From assembly GCF_016086655.4 (NCBI RefSeq), contig NC_052136.2, forward strand, positions 12,338,001 through 12,402,000: a stretch of 64,000 nt of DNA, written 5' to 3'. The stretch's first letter is position 1. Each line of letters starts with the position of its first letter. Made by a program: the position numbers and the translations under genes. The stretch comes from Lepeophtheirus salmonis (taxonomy: Eukaryota > Arthropoda > Copepoda > Siphonostomatoida > Caligidae). Below are positions 22,640 to 34,520 of this stretch, one piece after another. Under the pieces are notes generated by a model that made no database searches, was not told where the DNA came from, and saw only the letters and a list, made by a program, of their open reading frames with translations.

Positions 22640-23318
22640 TATTGACTTGGGCTTAGTTTTTGATTTTTTTCCCATAAAAAATCCAAAAATTAAAATTTTT
22701 CGAATTTAAAAAAATAATCCATTGTTATTGACAAAAAATTTAGAAACTAAATTGCAAATTTTTTTATAAAAAAATCTCAATAACCCATAGCTACTCCCAG
22801 AAAATTAAATTTTATACAAAGAAAAAATTAAATCAACAGCTATTGACAAAGTATAAAATGTTTTGTAAAAAGATTTCAAAAATCAATAGCTACTTGAATA
22901 GCTTAATTAAATTTTTTCGAAAAAAAATTCAAAAATTTACAGCTATGCACAATTTTTTTTTTCTAAAATCCACTATTATTCACAATTTTTTTAATGTTCA
23001 TTTAATTGGTTAGATGCAGTTGTACTGATTAAGTATAAGTAAACATTATAGTAATACATTTACTCCATCTAACCTGTGAATATTTAGGTGTAAAATCCAT
23101 TTACATGAAGTATATTTATTTTGCTAGGAATCACCTGGGTGCGAACGTACGCATATTGAATTCAAGAGAATAACTTCTCTGTGGCTATGAAAAATTTCAA
23201 ATATTAAATTTATACGAACAAAATTTCAAATGATACATTTTTTGCCCGAATGACAAAAAAAAATTCTAGTAAGAGGCTAAAATTCCTTAATTTGTGGGAT
23301 CCCACCCTCTGTAAAAAT
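22640..23318 (-). mobile_element. MITE-A copy, reversed
   Basis: Reversed, it begins at 23318 with CAGAGGGTGGGATCCCACAA, then ATTAAGGAATTTT and the TCATTCGGGCAAA subterminus, and runs through ~50-bp AT units to GGGCTTAGTTTTTGAT near 22650. The outermost bases on both sides are eroded. About 23000-23160 interrupts the units with unrelated sequence. No target duplication recognised. Confidence 0.6.
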
Positions 23319-23950
23319 TATATTTTCATCATAAAATAGTGAACTTTACAACTTCAAGGTCCATGAAAACATGGATATATCAGCTCTACATATATTTCTT
23401 CATTTTTGATCAGAAGGAACATGTATGTTCTAGTTCCCTCCAACATTTTGAAAATCATTAAATTAAGAAGCAGTCTAATGTACATACATAAAAATAAGGC
23501 AACTCATTATGTAGTAGTGAAATAGAAAGCATGTATCATATGAGTAAAGTGTGAAAGGAAAGGAATACTTTCATACATGTATATTATTTTGTACACACAT
23601 AAATCCTATACAAAGTGTTACTTCATCTTTCAATGTGAATTAAAGGACCATTTCATGTCTTTAAATATATATATATATACAATATTAGACATGTATAAAT
23701 GTATGAAGAAAGGCCTTTAAAGAAGTCGTCACAAACAGTACATTCACTGATCATTAAGATAGTATCATTTAACAACAAACCCATCAATAATTTAATGGCT
23801 GTATCCCCCAAGGACATGTATTTGTGCAGTGGAGTGGTTTGATTTTCAACTGTATTCGAATTTCGATTAGGGAAAATGTAGAAAATATTTCATATGATAT
23901 GAAAATTACCTATGCAAAATTGCATTGCATTGTTTGAATCGAGGAATCGA
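23319..23950. other. AT-rich stretch, nothing recognised
   Basis: Contains a short (TA)n at about 23667-23680. No frame or motif of note. Confidence 0.4.
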
Positions 23951-23955
23951 CCGGT

Positions 23956-24187
23956 AAGATTATGGCAGCTCTCTTTTGGAATCGCAAGGAATAATCCTCA
24001 TGGACTATCTGGAGAAGGGTAAAACTATTATAGGTGCAGGTATTATTCAATGTTATTGGACCGTTTGAAAACCGAGCTGCATGAATAAAACCCACACGAG
24101 TGCCCCACAAAAAAGTCATTGTCCATCACGGCAATGCATCAGCTCACACCTCAGCAGTTGTGGCCACAAAATTAATGGAAATAGGGT
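23956..24187 (+). pseudogene. Mariner transposase, central catalytic fragment
   Basis: The plus-strand frame from 23956 gives MAALFWNRKGIILMDYLEKG, KTIIGAGIIQ and a stop. After a frameshift, VIVHHGNASAHTSAVVATKL corresponds to the second catalytic block of mariner transposases (normally HQDNAPAHTS); the catalytic Asp is replaced (QDN to HGN). FWD/GIIxxDYLEKGKTI is characteristic of the Mos1/mauritiana-type mariners. The segment ends abruptly at about 24187, where a fragment of the same protein begins on the opposite strand. Confidence 0.8.
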
Positions 24188-24189
24188 TT

Positions 24190-24420
24190 CAAATCGAGAT
24201 GTCCGCAGCACTAGCAATCTCACTCACCTTCAATCTTCTGTCATCCATCACCATTTCATGGATTTTATAAATGATTTCTGGAGTAGTAATCTCAACAGGG
24301 CGTCAACTTATACCCATATGGCCTCTTCAAAAATTCCAAATCTATCCCCCCACGGAAGGAGCAGAGTCCCCATAATGTTTATGAAGCTTAAACGAATGCA
24401 CAAATAGAAAGAAATAGGCT
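24190..24420 (-). pseudogene. Mariner transposase, N-terminal fragment, inverted
   Basis: The minus-strand reading gives LHKHYGDSAPSVG, a short damaged stretch with RGHMGI, then RPVEITTPEIIYKIHEMV and RRLKVSEIASAADIS. This matches the order of the DNA-binding region of the same mariner type (KHYGDxAPS ... GRPVE ... TTPE ... REIA). It lies head-to-tail wrong with the central fragment at 23956-24187: N-terminal and central parts point in opposite directions and meet within about 10 bp. It is broken by at least two stops or frameshifts. Confidence 0.7.
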
Positions 24421-26560
24421 GATTTGAGTGAAAATTGGTGTGTGTTTTTCCAATAGATGCTACTAACTACACATAACCTCGATACACGCCAGTAGAACCA
24501 TCTCTCGCACTTTGTATTCAAACTACCTTCGTATTTTATTCTCTCTTTTTGCTCCATTGGGTAGCTTTAGACAATCAAGTCTATTATACACTTTTTTATA
24601 GCTTAAAATAATGTCTATCATAGGTAATACAATGATGCAAAATACTCGAAATTCGAAAAAAGTTGAAAAACTAACCACCCTAATGTGTAGCTATTAAATT
24701 ATTTGGAGACTTAATAAAATTGAACGGGTTCAGTGTTACGCTCAATTTTATTTTTTAGCGTTCCGTTCATCGTCCAATTCATAAATTAGAAAAAATAAAT
24801 TTGGATAGCAACTGTTATCTAAGGCTAAGTTGGTAGGTTCCAGCATACTCTTGCTTATAAAAGCTCAGTGAATTATAACTATATAGCTGATAATAAATTT
24901 TATATAAGGAATAATCATAGGTTGAAACGAATTTGAAACTATCCAAACAAATCCTAGTTTCTAGAACTTACCTACGATAAAAAAGTTAAAATACCTCTTG
25001 CTAAATCTATTTATTAGATTTACACAATAATTTCTAGGGATAGAAAAATATGATTTTGGACATACATAAAAAAAAATCCAGTGTTTTCCCCAATTACACA
25101 CAAATCATGTTGAAAAAGGCTTGAAATGTAAAAAAAAAAGGAGTCTGGTTAATAGTGATTGGATTCCTGGTAACTTTTAATTTAACCATTTAATTATTAA
25201 GCGTTAAGGTATCCACATACCTTTTTTCTTCCTTGTTTTTGTTGTAAACATTGATCTTACAAGTAGTGGAACGGAACACTCTAATCCGATTTTTAACGTT
25301 CAACGTTAACACAAAATTAGAGTTATGTTCATTGAACGGGGATTCTCCTCAACTAGTAAATTTCACGTTCCACTCACGGGCCTTAATATATGAACTAAAT
25401 AGTGTGGAATGGTTTAGCACGGCTCCGCCTACCGTTTTTGAAAGTGGGAGTTAGTAACTCTCATTTTATAAAATATATATTTTTTTAGTGCTTTATGAGT
25501 ATAGTAAATTCTCTAAAAGTGGAACGGCCATGTACCCCACTCTCTCCTGCTATGCAGCCTTGTAGATTTTTTTTTTTTTTTTTTTTTGTAAGACCGAACT
25601 AACTTGACCAGAATTGCATGAAAAATCCTTCCTAAAAAAATCTCTTTTTCTAAATAATATTTATAAATATCGCTCTTGATACGTCTATAAAAATTAACTA
25701 GATAGCAAACTCTAAAAAACAGGACCACATAGAAAGACGAATAGTTAACACTCTACACGCATTGCTACCACATCGATTTCCCTACGTACTTGCATAAATG
25801 CGATTATATCAGCTCCATTGTAAGTAATGAAAGTAATATATATTCATAGATAGGGAACGAACGATATGGATCAGAGATATAAAAAACATGAGAGGACGAG
25901 CCTCACTCATAAAATAAATGAAAAACAACACTAACACTGATATAAAAATAAAATAAATACATATATTTGAACAAGAAATATGATATTTGAGAATTAGACA
26001 CACTTATTATTAAATTGAGATTAGTGGGAAAACAAAACCGAAAGTTAAAGACAATTTGAGGAATGTTTGGGAGAAGAGCAGTTTAGTTCTCATGACGTTG
26101 TATTAGATCAGCTGCAAGGAGTTATGAGAAAAAATCCTGCGTAATGAAATAATAACGATAACAGCTTTGGAAAAAGTTAAAAAAAATATAAAAACTGTTC
26201 AGGTTATAATTATATAAAGTGTGCAGCACTCATTTTAAATCATATTTCTTACAACATTTAATTATAACTGATGTTCCACGATCAAAACACGTAAATTGGT
26301 AGTCTAGTTTTAGGAAGTGAATAATAAAAGACTAAAAAAACTCGGTACGCGGGCATAAAAATTGGATTATCATTCGGAACTCGTCAAAACTACGGATTTA
26401 TTTTGTTTTGAGCCCATTATAACATGTAAATCTTCCTAGACTTATTTTCTTTCAAGGGAAATTTATATATATGTATAATATATTTAATTACAAATACAGA
26501 GTTCTCTAGAGTATTACACAAATTTTTAAATGATATTTTTCAATAATTCGTTAAAAATAT
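24421..26560. other. Long stretch, fragments of an unknown GAACGG-rich repeat
   Basis: Between 24720 and 25540 short GTTCCGTTC/GGAACGGAAC motifs recur (24757, 25268, 25336, 25522), suggesting a degenerate dispersed repeat, but I cannot bound it. The 67-codon frame at 25251-25454 lies in it and has no known motif. A 21-nt T run is at 25567-25587. The rest is AT-rich without features. Confidence 0.35.
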
Positions 26561-26566
26561 GAGGCC

Positions 26567-26697
26567 TTTGACTGAAGAGTATTAACTTGTTTAACGAGTA
26601 TGCAAGCGTGCTACGAGTTTAGCTCGTAATTCCTCGAGTATTTTTTTAGAAACTAAAAAATACTCATGTAGTAAAGTTCAGCTCACGGCACATCATT
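26567..26697 (-). repeat. hAT-like MITE J, copy 1
   Basis: The right side CAGCTCACGGCACATCA aligns with 54590-54609 (ATCTCGGTGCACATCACTAG), preceded in both by AAAATACTC(A)GTAG/AAGCAG-type sequence. The reversed end TGATGTGCNCCGAG is of a type common at hAT MITE termini. Left boundaries unclear. Confidence 0.4.
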
Positions 26698-28480
26698 GTT
26701 AATTATGGTTACTTATTCTAAATATTTTAATATGTATTTGAGGCTTTACACACCTCTTACTGCATGCCTCTGTAATTACATATCTTTTTGATCCTTCAGT
26801 GTTACCACAAGGGATTGCTACTTTATGATTCTCAGAGCCGAAAAAATATGTAGAAATCAGAATCAGGGATGAAATAAGTGATAAACAACAGCTACACGGT
26901 TAAAATGGCAATATATTATAATAAATATAGATACAAACTGGACTATAACTAATTTTGTGATGAGCTGTCAATATAGAATAATTAAGGCTTAATTTTAAGA
27001 CTTTAGAATCAATCCAAGCCTGTTGCTAGGATTGTTTTTTTTGGGGTTCTCTTCAAGTTTAAGACTAAAATATGAAATACCTCTATTTTAGGAAACCCCT
27101 TTCAATTTTTCTCCCAGCCATGCCATAAATAATTAATTCGTCAAAAGATTATTCCAACTTACATCTCATTTTACCGGCTCAATTTATCCGTCGGGAAGAT
27201 GTCAACCGATTCAATTACCAGTCGCTCCTATAAAAGTCCATATACATTACGTATATACACTTAAAATTCAGTGATGGAGAATTGTTTACTTAGACTTAGT
27301 GCTTGTAAAGAAAAAACTAAGCATTGAAATTAAAAAAGGAAATAGGATTGTTGCATGTACTTTTTTTTTTTTTTCATTATTTAATCGATCGTCAAGGTGT
27401 TAACTTCTCCTCACATATCTTTTGTTGTAAGTTGATTTAAAAAAAAACACATTATAAAATAAGTATATATGAATTTAAATATAATTACAATCATTTTCAT
27501 GCGCTAACGCAATTTTAAATTTAAAAAAGATTTATATCATGAATTACTTTTCTCCCCCAAAATCATAACAAAAACAGCTGATATTAACAAGAGTCTTAAT
27601 TTAATAGTATCATAGGAAATTTTAAATCAAGTAGCGAAACAAGAACAAAAACAATAAACAGGGGGAAAATGTATTGGTCAAAATTTACTTTTTTTGTCCG
27701 CCAGGGGTAGTATTTTACTATTAATTCTACCACCTTCTAGACAATAACAACTCTAACTATAAACAAGAATATATTCTTGTATTAATAAAAAATAGATAGA
27801 TTTGAGTAACAAGTGTAGAAAATATAGAGGATATTTCTAATTCTACTATTCATAAATAAACTAACTATTTACTATAGTTTATTTATTTTAGTGATAAATT
27901 AAGTGAGATGATAAGAGGAATATTTGCTATTTATGGTACAATTTATGGTATTTATGTATTCCTTTAGTTTTAATTATGTCAGATATCTCGTTCATGACTA
28001 TGTAATGTATCTATTAGTAATTTCAATACTGGTTAAAAAATTATACGGTCACATGCATCGCCAGCACATGGTATAAGACCGCATTTAAAGTAAATTTTCC
28101 CATGAAAGATTCCTTTTTTGTAGTCTGTAGGAGAATCTGTGTATACAACCACTTATCAAATTCCATGGGAAAATTTTGTTCCGAAAACAAAGATATAGGA
28201 GATATATTGGCAGACAATGGGAGTGAGTGGATCACTTCAAGGAAACACAGAGGTCAAAATTCATTTATCTAAGCAGATAAGAACGAATTGGGCTTTAATA
28301 ATATATTATGAACTGCATTGAAATGACTCACCCTGCGATAGGGATGCTGAAACGGTGCCTTCAGCTCTCCTGATTTCATCCCGGTAGCTATAAAATTTTA
28401 TTTTCTTCAAAGGTGGTACTAGTAAATTTGATAATCATTTTAGCAAAAATTATGCCTTACGGCATATTGATGTGTCATTT
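26698..28480. other. AT-rich stretch, nothing recognised
   Basis: No credible gene. The 64-codon minus frame 28041-28235 has no motif. A T run lies at 27361-27374. Confidence 0.35.
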
Positions 28481-28488
28481 TATCTCCT

Positions 28489-28636
28489 TTAGAGACCATT
28501 CTTCTTGCCTGAACCTCCCATCTGAAAAAGAAATGCCAATTCCAGACTTTGATGAATCAGTATTAATTTCTAAATATGGATTGAATTCCCAGAGGATAGG
28601 AGAGCATGAGTCTCTTAAATTTGACCATCATTTTAA
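28489..28636 (+). CDS. Candidate internal exon, unknown gene (weak)
   Basis: A frame continuing from 28413 includes SEKEMPIPDFDESVLISKYG and SQRIGEHESLKFDHH, with charged residues and normal-looking codon use for a region where chance frames are mostly F/I/K/Y-rich. It is preceded by TATCTCCTTTAG, a plausible 3' splice site ending at 28488, and followed by TTTTAAGTAACT, a plausible donor at about 28636. I recognise no domain. It directly abuts a mariner remnant, so it might instead be a decayed piece of that or another element. Confidence 0.2.
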
Positions 28637-28659
28637 GTAACTGGGATAAAAGGCAGATG

Positions 28660-29359
28660 GGTCAATTTTTTTCTTGTAAAAGAACATTTTCAAAGTTGAT
28701 CAATTCTACAACCGCCAGAACGACCCCTGGCTTGCAGAAACAAAAGAAGAGGTTCAACAAGTTTACCAGACCAAATTTACGGTCCAAACAATGATCCTCG
28801 TGTTGGGGTCTCAGATGGAAAGAAGATGCTTCCATTCTTTTTTAAGTGTGGACAGAAAATAGGGCAGGAGGTCTACTATAAGGTGCTAAGGTAAACCGTC
28901 TTACCTTGGCTGAATACCAACTATCCGGAGGGTAACTAGACGTTGAATTAGGACAGTACCCCCTCTCACACATCCGCCAAGTCCCAAAAGTTATGAGCAT
29001 AAAACATAGCTCTATTCTGGTAGAAAGAGATATGACCCCTTCCTTTTCAGATTTGAACACACTTGACTTTTCTATATGGGAACTTTGGAGAGGGAAGCCA
29101 AAAGGACTTCACATCCAATTATGGATCCACTGAAGTCCTCCATAGTGGCTGCATGGTACAACTTTGTTATAGGAGTTTTCCATCAACTGCAAGGGATGTT
29201 ATTGATAATGAAGGTGGCCATATTGAGTGAAAAAAAGTTTGAAAAAACCTTGCTTATTTGTGTTATAAACATTAGGATTAGCCTATTATTGAAAATATAA
29301 AATTATTGATGTATTTTCTAAGTCCATCTCTCAAGTCCACGTTTTGCTACCCTACCCTG
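28660..29359 (+). mobile_element. Mariner element, 3' half with terminal end
   Basis: Holds the transposase remnant (28665-29230) followed by a ~130-bp tail ending TTTTGCTACCCTACCCTG at 29359, next to TATA. Reversed, this end starts CAGGGTAGGGTAGCAAAA, a usual form for mariner terminal repeats. The 5' half and left terminal repeat are missing. Confidence 0.65.
28665..29230 (+). pseudogene. Mariner-like transposase, C-terminal two thirds
   Basis: Frames join to KNIFKVDQFYNRQNDPWLAE, EEVQQVYQTKFTVQTMI, then after a frameshift SDGKKMLPFFFKCGQKIGQE and VYYKVLR, stop, TVLPWL. The second catalytic block is heavily damaged (region 28945-28985, SHTSAKSQKL visible). The third reads FSDLNTLDFSIW with the Asp kept. 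The end is ARDVIDNEGGHIE with stop at 29228-29230. The first catalytic block (normally SDEK) is lost just before 28665. This is the best-preserved mariner C-terminus in the window, but frameshifts and stops make it non-functional. Confidence 0.85.
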
Positions 29360-29504
29360 TATATAAAATTATGAAATACACAACCCCACCCCTGGGTTAA
29401 AAGTATATTCCGCATCATTTGCAAAATGATAATCGTCAAAACTTTTTACCGAGTGATTCTTTATTTACTATGTATTCATAATGATGTAAATCGTTTGTAA
29501 TTTT

Positions 29505-29740
29505 TAGCTGACCGTTTTTTTTTGGAATTGGTAATCTTAAGAATGATTTTTTTTTCCTTAGTTGTTGTCAATATTATTTAACTCCTTAGTAGAAAACTTC
29601 CTTTCTAGCTGACAAACTCTTCTAAACTACATTCAAGCACATATTGAACATTCGTTTGTGCTCATAAATACGGAGAATAACCTTGAGGATTGGTTACACA
29701 CCTGATAATTGTAAGTCCTTGTTGGACTAAGAGTAGAATT
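29505..29740 (+). repeat. Dispersed repeat G, copy 2
   Basis: Aligns with 16190-16425; core TTGAACATTCGTTTGTGCTC at about 29645. Followed by a diverged copy of repeat I (29868-29952). Confidence 0.55.
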
Positions 29741-30520
29741 GAGGATCGAAATTGGAGTAATTTTAGCCTATGTTCTTGTTTATTTCTTGTCACAGCTGAT
29801 TATAGCCTAACTAACAACTATTCAACTTTAATTTAATGGGTTATACCTATAGGATTAATTGATTATAAGATAATTTAATGCAATACTTTCTGTGAGTGTA
29901 AATCCCCAATAATTCCTGGGCATATAGGATTTTGGAAGATAAATCGTAGTGTCTACATAATATATTCCATGAATCATTATATTTTTTGATGGGTATATAC
30001 TGATTTTAGTAACATTTTCTGGGTTTTATTTAAGAATTAAAAACAAAAAAAATACTCATGTAGATTAATTAATATTTTATCTAATGCGCAAAAAAAAATC
30101 CACTCCATCTTTCTTTGTTTAGCTTCTTTTTTTTGTTTATTTTATGTAAAGTAGAAAAAACACACACAAAACAAGAGCAAAAACAATAGATCTTAAATAC
30201 CAAGGAAAGTGCCTTTAAATTTCATTTTCTATAACGATGCATGAATACATGTTTTGTACAACTTGCGATTTTATAATAGTTGTAACTTGTACAAGTGGCA
30301 AACTTTTGCTATTAAAATCCCTTTTTTTAATTATAATATCAACCAAATTCATTACTAATGATTGATTAATTATACCATTTCCTTTTAATATATGTGGTCC
30401 ATTAACGTAATATCAACATTGAACAAATATCAAAAAAAGGAGAAAGTCTTAAATTATTTTTGAAATTCATCAACATATTTGAGTCAATTATAGGGCTTTT
30501 TATTCAAGTTTGTGAGATAA

Positions 30521-31302
30521 ACCATGCGTTCGCAGGATTATATTTTGAGGAGGCTTGGTTTTTGGATTTTTTTTTCGAAAATTACATGCTATTTCCAAAA
30601 AATTATTTGATTTGGAAAAGACTCCAAAAATCCATTGCTATGTTGAAAAAAATTCAAAAATATTAAGTTGTTCACAAAAAATTAATTTATTTGGACAAAA
30701 ATTAAATTAGAAATATAAATTTTTGAAAATAAATTTCAAAAATTACATTTTTTGGAGAAGAACCCATAGCTGTCCACAAAAATTTTCGAATATAACTTTT
30801 TTTCAAATTTTTATTTTTTTGAAAAAATTATAAAATCCACAGCTTTTCACAAAAAATTTCAAAAACTTAATTTTTTTGGAAAAAAAATTAAAAAATCATA
30901 GTTATTCACAGATAATTAGATTTAAAAATTAAATTAAAGTTTTTGTAGACAGCTGTGGATTTTTAAGAATTTTTAAAAAAATTTCAAAAAAGGATATATT
31001 GGAAATATATATTTAGAAAAAACTTTTCCCAATAATAAATTTTTTGGAAAAAAACATCAAAAATCGACAGCAGTTCACAAAAAAATTTTAAAAATTTAAT
31101 TTTTTGGAAGAAAAATTTCAAAAATCCATAGTTATTGACAGAAAATTAAATTTAATACTTAAATTAAATTTTTTGAAAAAAATTTCAGTTATTAAATATT
31201 GTAGTGAAAGAAAAAAAATTCCTTATTATTATTTTTTTTTTTTTTTTTTTTTTGGGGGGAGGGCCTTGCAGCCCCTTCAGCCCACCCCTTAGGACGCTCC
31301 TT
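30521..31302 (-). mobile_element. MITE-A, longest copy, reversed
   Basis: Left boundary ATGCGTTCGCAGGATTATAT and right boundary GCAGCCCCTTCAGCCCACCC then TTAGGACGCTCC are the reversed MITE-A termini. About 782 bp, with a dozen or so degenerate ~50-bp units between. A 22-nt T run and GGGGGGA (31232-31259) lie just inside one end. No 5-bp duplication matches (flanks GATAA and CTTTT), so one edge may be off or the flanks have mutated. Confidence 0.65.
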
Positions 31303-32199
31303 CTTTTTACTGTAGTTTAAAACCTTTTAATTGATTGAAATGACTTATATTGTATTAAATCTATAAATTAGTCATAGTTTTTTTACTTAATGTGCTATTT
31401 GCCGAGCATCAAAAGGATTAATAAGTATAATTTGTTGATAGAAATTAAGGATAATTTGTCGAAAAAACATATCTCATGCTCATTTTTGCAACAGACTATC
31501 TATGTATATAAATTACTTATTTATGCGTGGACTCTTTCCCGTATAACCACATTGTCAAACAGACAGTTTGAAAAAAAAAATATATATATATATTTTATGG
31601 TGAGTCATGTTGAAATAGTATTTAATCATGATTCCCACTCCAGTTACTTCAATTTAAAAAAAAAAAAAAAATATTTGCACGAAATGCAATCATACAGAGT
31701 TCATTAATTAATAGTTGCTTCATTTCATTATGAAAATGCTTCAACAGTTGTCTCGAACTACTATTAGAACCGTTGTAACAAATTTTTTGAGAATCACTCA
31801 ATAAATCAAGGCATTCCCTCGCTGACAAATATCTATTTTCAATTACAGGAGGTCCCCGCATAACGCCGTTTCAGACCCCGTAACGCGGTATTTGGAACTA
31901 TTCTTACTAGTGATGAAAATCCTCATTAAGTTAGGGATGTTAAAAAAGGGTGAATCACTTTTTTCATTGCTACGAAAAGTATATTTATTGAAATAAAAAA
32001 TTAAAAAAACCCTCCAAAATTTCTTCCTTTTTCTTCGTTGGTTTGGGTACTTCTGGGACTGCCTTGTAGCTCTGTCATGATATTGAGATTTAAAAGGAAT
32101 TACCGGCACTTAAGATGCAAACAATTTAGAAGACGCTGAAATGATAATACACCGAAAAAAACGCGACTAAATGAATAAACACAAGCTAAAACTGTCTTA
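31303..32199. other. AT-rich stretch, no recognised gene
   Basis: The overlapping frames here (31390-31707 plus; 31649-31861 and 31843-32109 minus) have no motif I can identify. Poly-A and (TA)n patches occur at 31570-31590 and 31656-31671. Confidence 0.35.
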
Positions 32200-33023
32200 T
32201 ATCGAGTAGTCAATTAAAATCTTGAAAATTAAAATTAAATAACATTTTGAATTTTAAACTTCAACAAGACATAATTTATTAAGTAAGAATAAAATTTCAA
32301 CAAAATTAATACTCTAAAGAGATGTGTGCCTGAGCTCTCTTAATCATTAATGTAGCCGACCTTAGCGGTAATGAAGGCTTCCAGGTGGTGGTAGAAGGTC
32401 TGGCACCCGCTGCAGATGTAGTCATCTGTCATGGTGTCCCAGTACTAGCTGACAGTGGCTTTGAGGGTCTCCATGTTTGGATGAAGGAAACTGCAGGCCG
32501 TCCCCTCGACATGCATCTAAAAGGTGTAATTGAGGGAGTGTGCATCAGGGCGCTAGGGGGTCCAAAGTGTAAAAAAAAGTTCAAAAGAGTTTATAAGACT
32601 AATTCAAAAGAGTTCTGCAAGGGAAGAGATGGGTTTATTTCTTTGCTGGTGTCAAAAGTGGTCTCTCCACCCTTACAAGGCTCTCTCTTTCCCCCACTTT
32701 TTTGATAGCCTTCTGGACAGTCTGGTGTCCAGAGTGGCCTTTTTGAGAGAGCCTTTCTTTCTCTCCAACGTTTCGAAATTGTTGTTGGCGTAGAGGGTGG
32801 TCCTGGAGACGCCCAGCGTCAAGGTGTGCGCGAATGGAAATTTGTTGATCACTTTATAGAGTCATTTCCTCGACTTCTACACAGCCTAGTGAGCTCAGAT
32901 TTGATTTGATTGGTAACTAATTGTTTATACTTTAATAAATTGAAATATGAGTTAATTTAAATCACTCAACCTTCATTAATTATTGAATTAGTAAATGTTC
33001 AGATTTCAATGGACCACATGGTA
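32200..33023 (-). mobile_element. Mariner deletion derivative M1 (820 bp)
   Basis: Ends TATCGAGTAGTCAATTAAAA (32200 on) and TTTCAATGGACCACATGGTA (to 33023) are inverted repeats of the same family as at 42708, 50207, 52622 and 59490, each next to TA. The outer ~35 bp pair imperfectly. Between them on the minus strand lie only the N-terminal and C-terminal parts of a mariner transposase, so the element is an internal deletion derivative. It is very similar in plan and size to the copy at 42708-43556. Confidence 0.75.
32340..32885 (-). pseudogene. Mariner transposase of M1, core deleted
   Basis: From the right, the minus strand gives FPFAHTLTLGVSRTTLY, a helix-turn-helix DNA-binding block, then ERKKGSLKKATL and SRRLSKKWGKERAL. 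After a jump it gives YTF, stop, MHVEGTACSFLHPNMETLKA, TVS, stop, YWDTMTDDYI, CQTFYHHLEAFI and a final KVGYIND with stop at 32340. The catalytic middle, with the first two acidic blocks, is absent. The plus-strand 106-codon frame at 32385-32705 is a shadow of this. No activity expected. Confidence 0.8.
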
Positions 33024-33809
33024 TCTGTATTTAGATATATTTAGATTGAAGGAAGATATGAGTCGGTTCCTGATAATAAGTGAAGTTATATGTTGTTATA
33101 GGATAACGTTTAGATATACATTTATTTATTGAAGAAATGAGTCAATTAAAAGGAGGAATTATGGCTCATTTAATTGCGTTAATGAGTGTTTTTTTAATTA
33201 TATTCAATTTCTTCTTCTTGCTGTTGAATATCATTAAGAGTTGAGGGAATGATAATGAATACAAGCTATGTATATTTCTTTAAACTTGGATTTCAGAAGA
33301 ATCAAAACGTGAAAAAGGAACTTAATGAAGATGTTTGTCAATGAAAGAACATAAAAATATGTCTATGGAGATGTGTTGATGGTTTATTTCAAAGATTATT
33401 TTTAAAATACATAGTTTCTCCAATAATAACGGTCGTCTTTTTCACTATGTAAAATATGATCGTTGTTATTAGTTTTATAGGTAAATAATAAACGTTATAT
33501 TTTTGTTTCATAACAATAGTACAAATTTAAAGTTTTAAAAGATAAGTGGTGTCCTCCATTGCCAATACAATGAAGAACCAAAAATTTGGTATTTTAATAC
33601 TAGATACTTTTTTTTTCTTTTGTTTCTTTTTAAATAACTTTTTTTAGGAGGTTTTAGATGGAAAGCTATGTTATCCAAAAAGATGAAATACTAAATTAAG
33701 AGTGAAATTTAAATTTCCTTTTGTAAAATAAATAAATAAACTAGAATTACTGAATTATTTAGTCAAAAACAAGTTTGTTGCAGACGTAAAAATGTTGACA
33801 CCAGGTTAC
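33024..33809. other. AT-rich stretch, nothing recognised
   Basis: No frame above noise, no transposon ends seen. Confidence 0.4.
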
Positions 33810-34319
33810 AATTTCAGGAGCGTCCACAAAAGGTTGGTCTGGAGGGGATGTAACCCTCCCAAATGAAGACATTTTTGGTTTTTTAGAAAAAAAATTTCGT
33901 CAATCCGGCAAATTATGCAGTAGAGGAAAAAATTTGATATTTTAAATTTTTTTTTGTAAATAGCTTTGGATTTTAGAAATTTATTTCCAAAAAGTTTAAT
34001 TTTTCAAATTTTTTTACAAAAAATAAAAAAAAAAAATATTTGAAATTAAGTTTTTTAAATTTTTTTTCTAAAAAATTAATTTCTTGTAAATAACTATGAA
34101 CTTTTGACATTCTTTTCCAAAAAATTTAATAGGTTTGGATTTTTGAATTTTTTTTCCAAAAATTTAATATTCAAAATTCTTTTCCGAAAAAATTTAATAT
34201 TCAAAATTTAATTTTTCAAATTTTCTTCCTAAAAATTTAATATTAGGATTTTTTTTTTCAAAAAAAAAGTTCAAAATCCCCCGCTAAAAAAATATTACCT
34301 TGAGAATGCCCTTGAATTT
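33810..34319 (+). mobile_element. MITE-A copy with 5-bp target duplication
   Basis: Left terminus CAGGAGCGTCCACAAAAGG at 33815; right terminus GAGAATGCCCTTG ending 34314. AATTT flanks both sides (33810-33814, 34315-34319). Subterminal GGCAAATTATGCAGTAGAGG (about 33907) matches the copy at 45159. The interior is degenerate AT units; 500 bp in all. Non-coding. Confidence 0.8.
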
Positions 34320-34520
34320 ATACGTATAAAAAAAGAAAAATTACAATGGGAATTCTCCATTCTTATGAATTCCTAAGAAGTTCATAGCAAAAAAGCGTAG
34401 AGCAAGTTGACTTTATGCGAACTACTTCTATGCAAAGTATTTTATGTTGTAAAGAAATAGTATAGTCCACAGTATTAACAATAACTCTATTTTTTTATTT
34501 TCTGGATTTGCCTGCTTTAC

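Noticed and set aside
24081..24407. 108-codon plus-strand ORF as a gene
   Set aside because: Its first part is a shifted frame of a mariner core and its second part is antisense to a mariner N-terminus.
32385..32705. 106-codon plus-strand ORF as a gene
   Set aside because: It is the antisense shadow of the M1 mariner transposase remnant on the minus strand.
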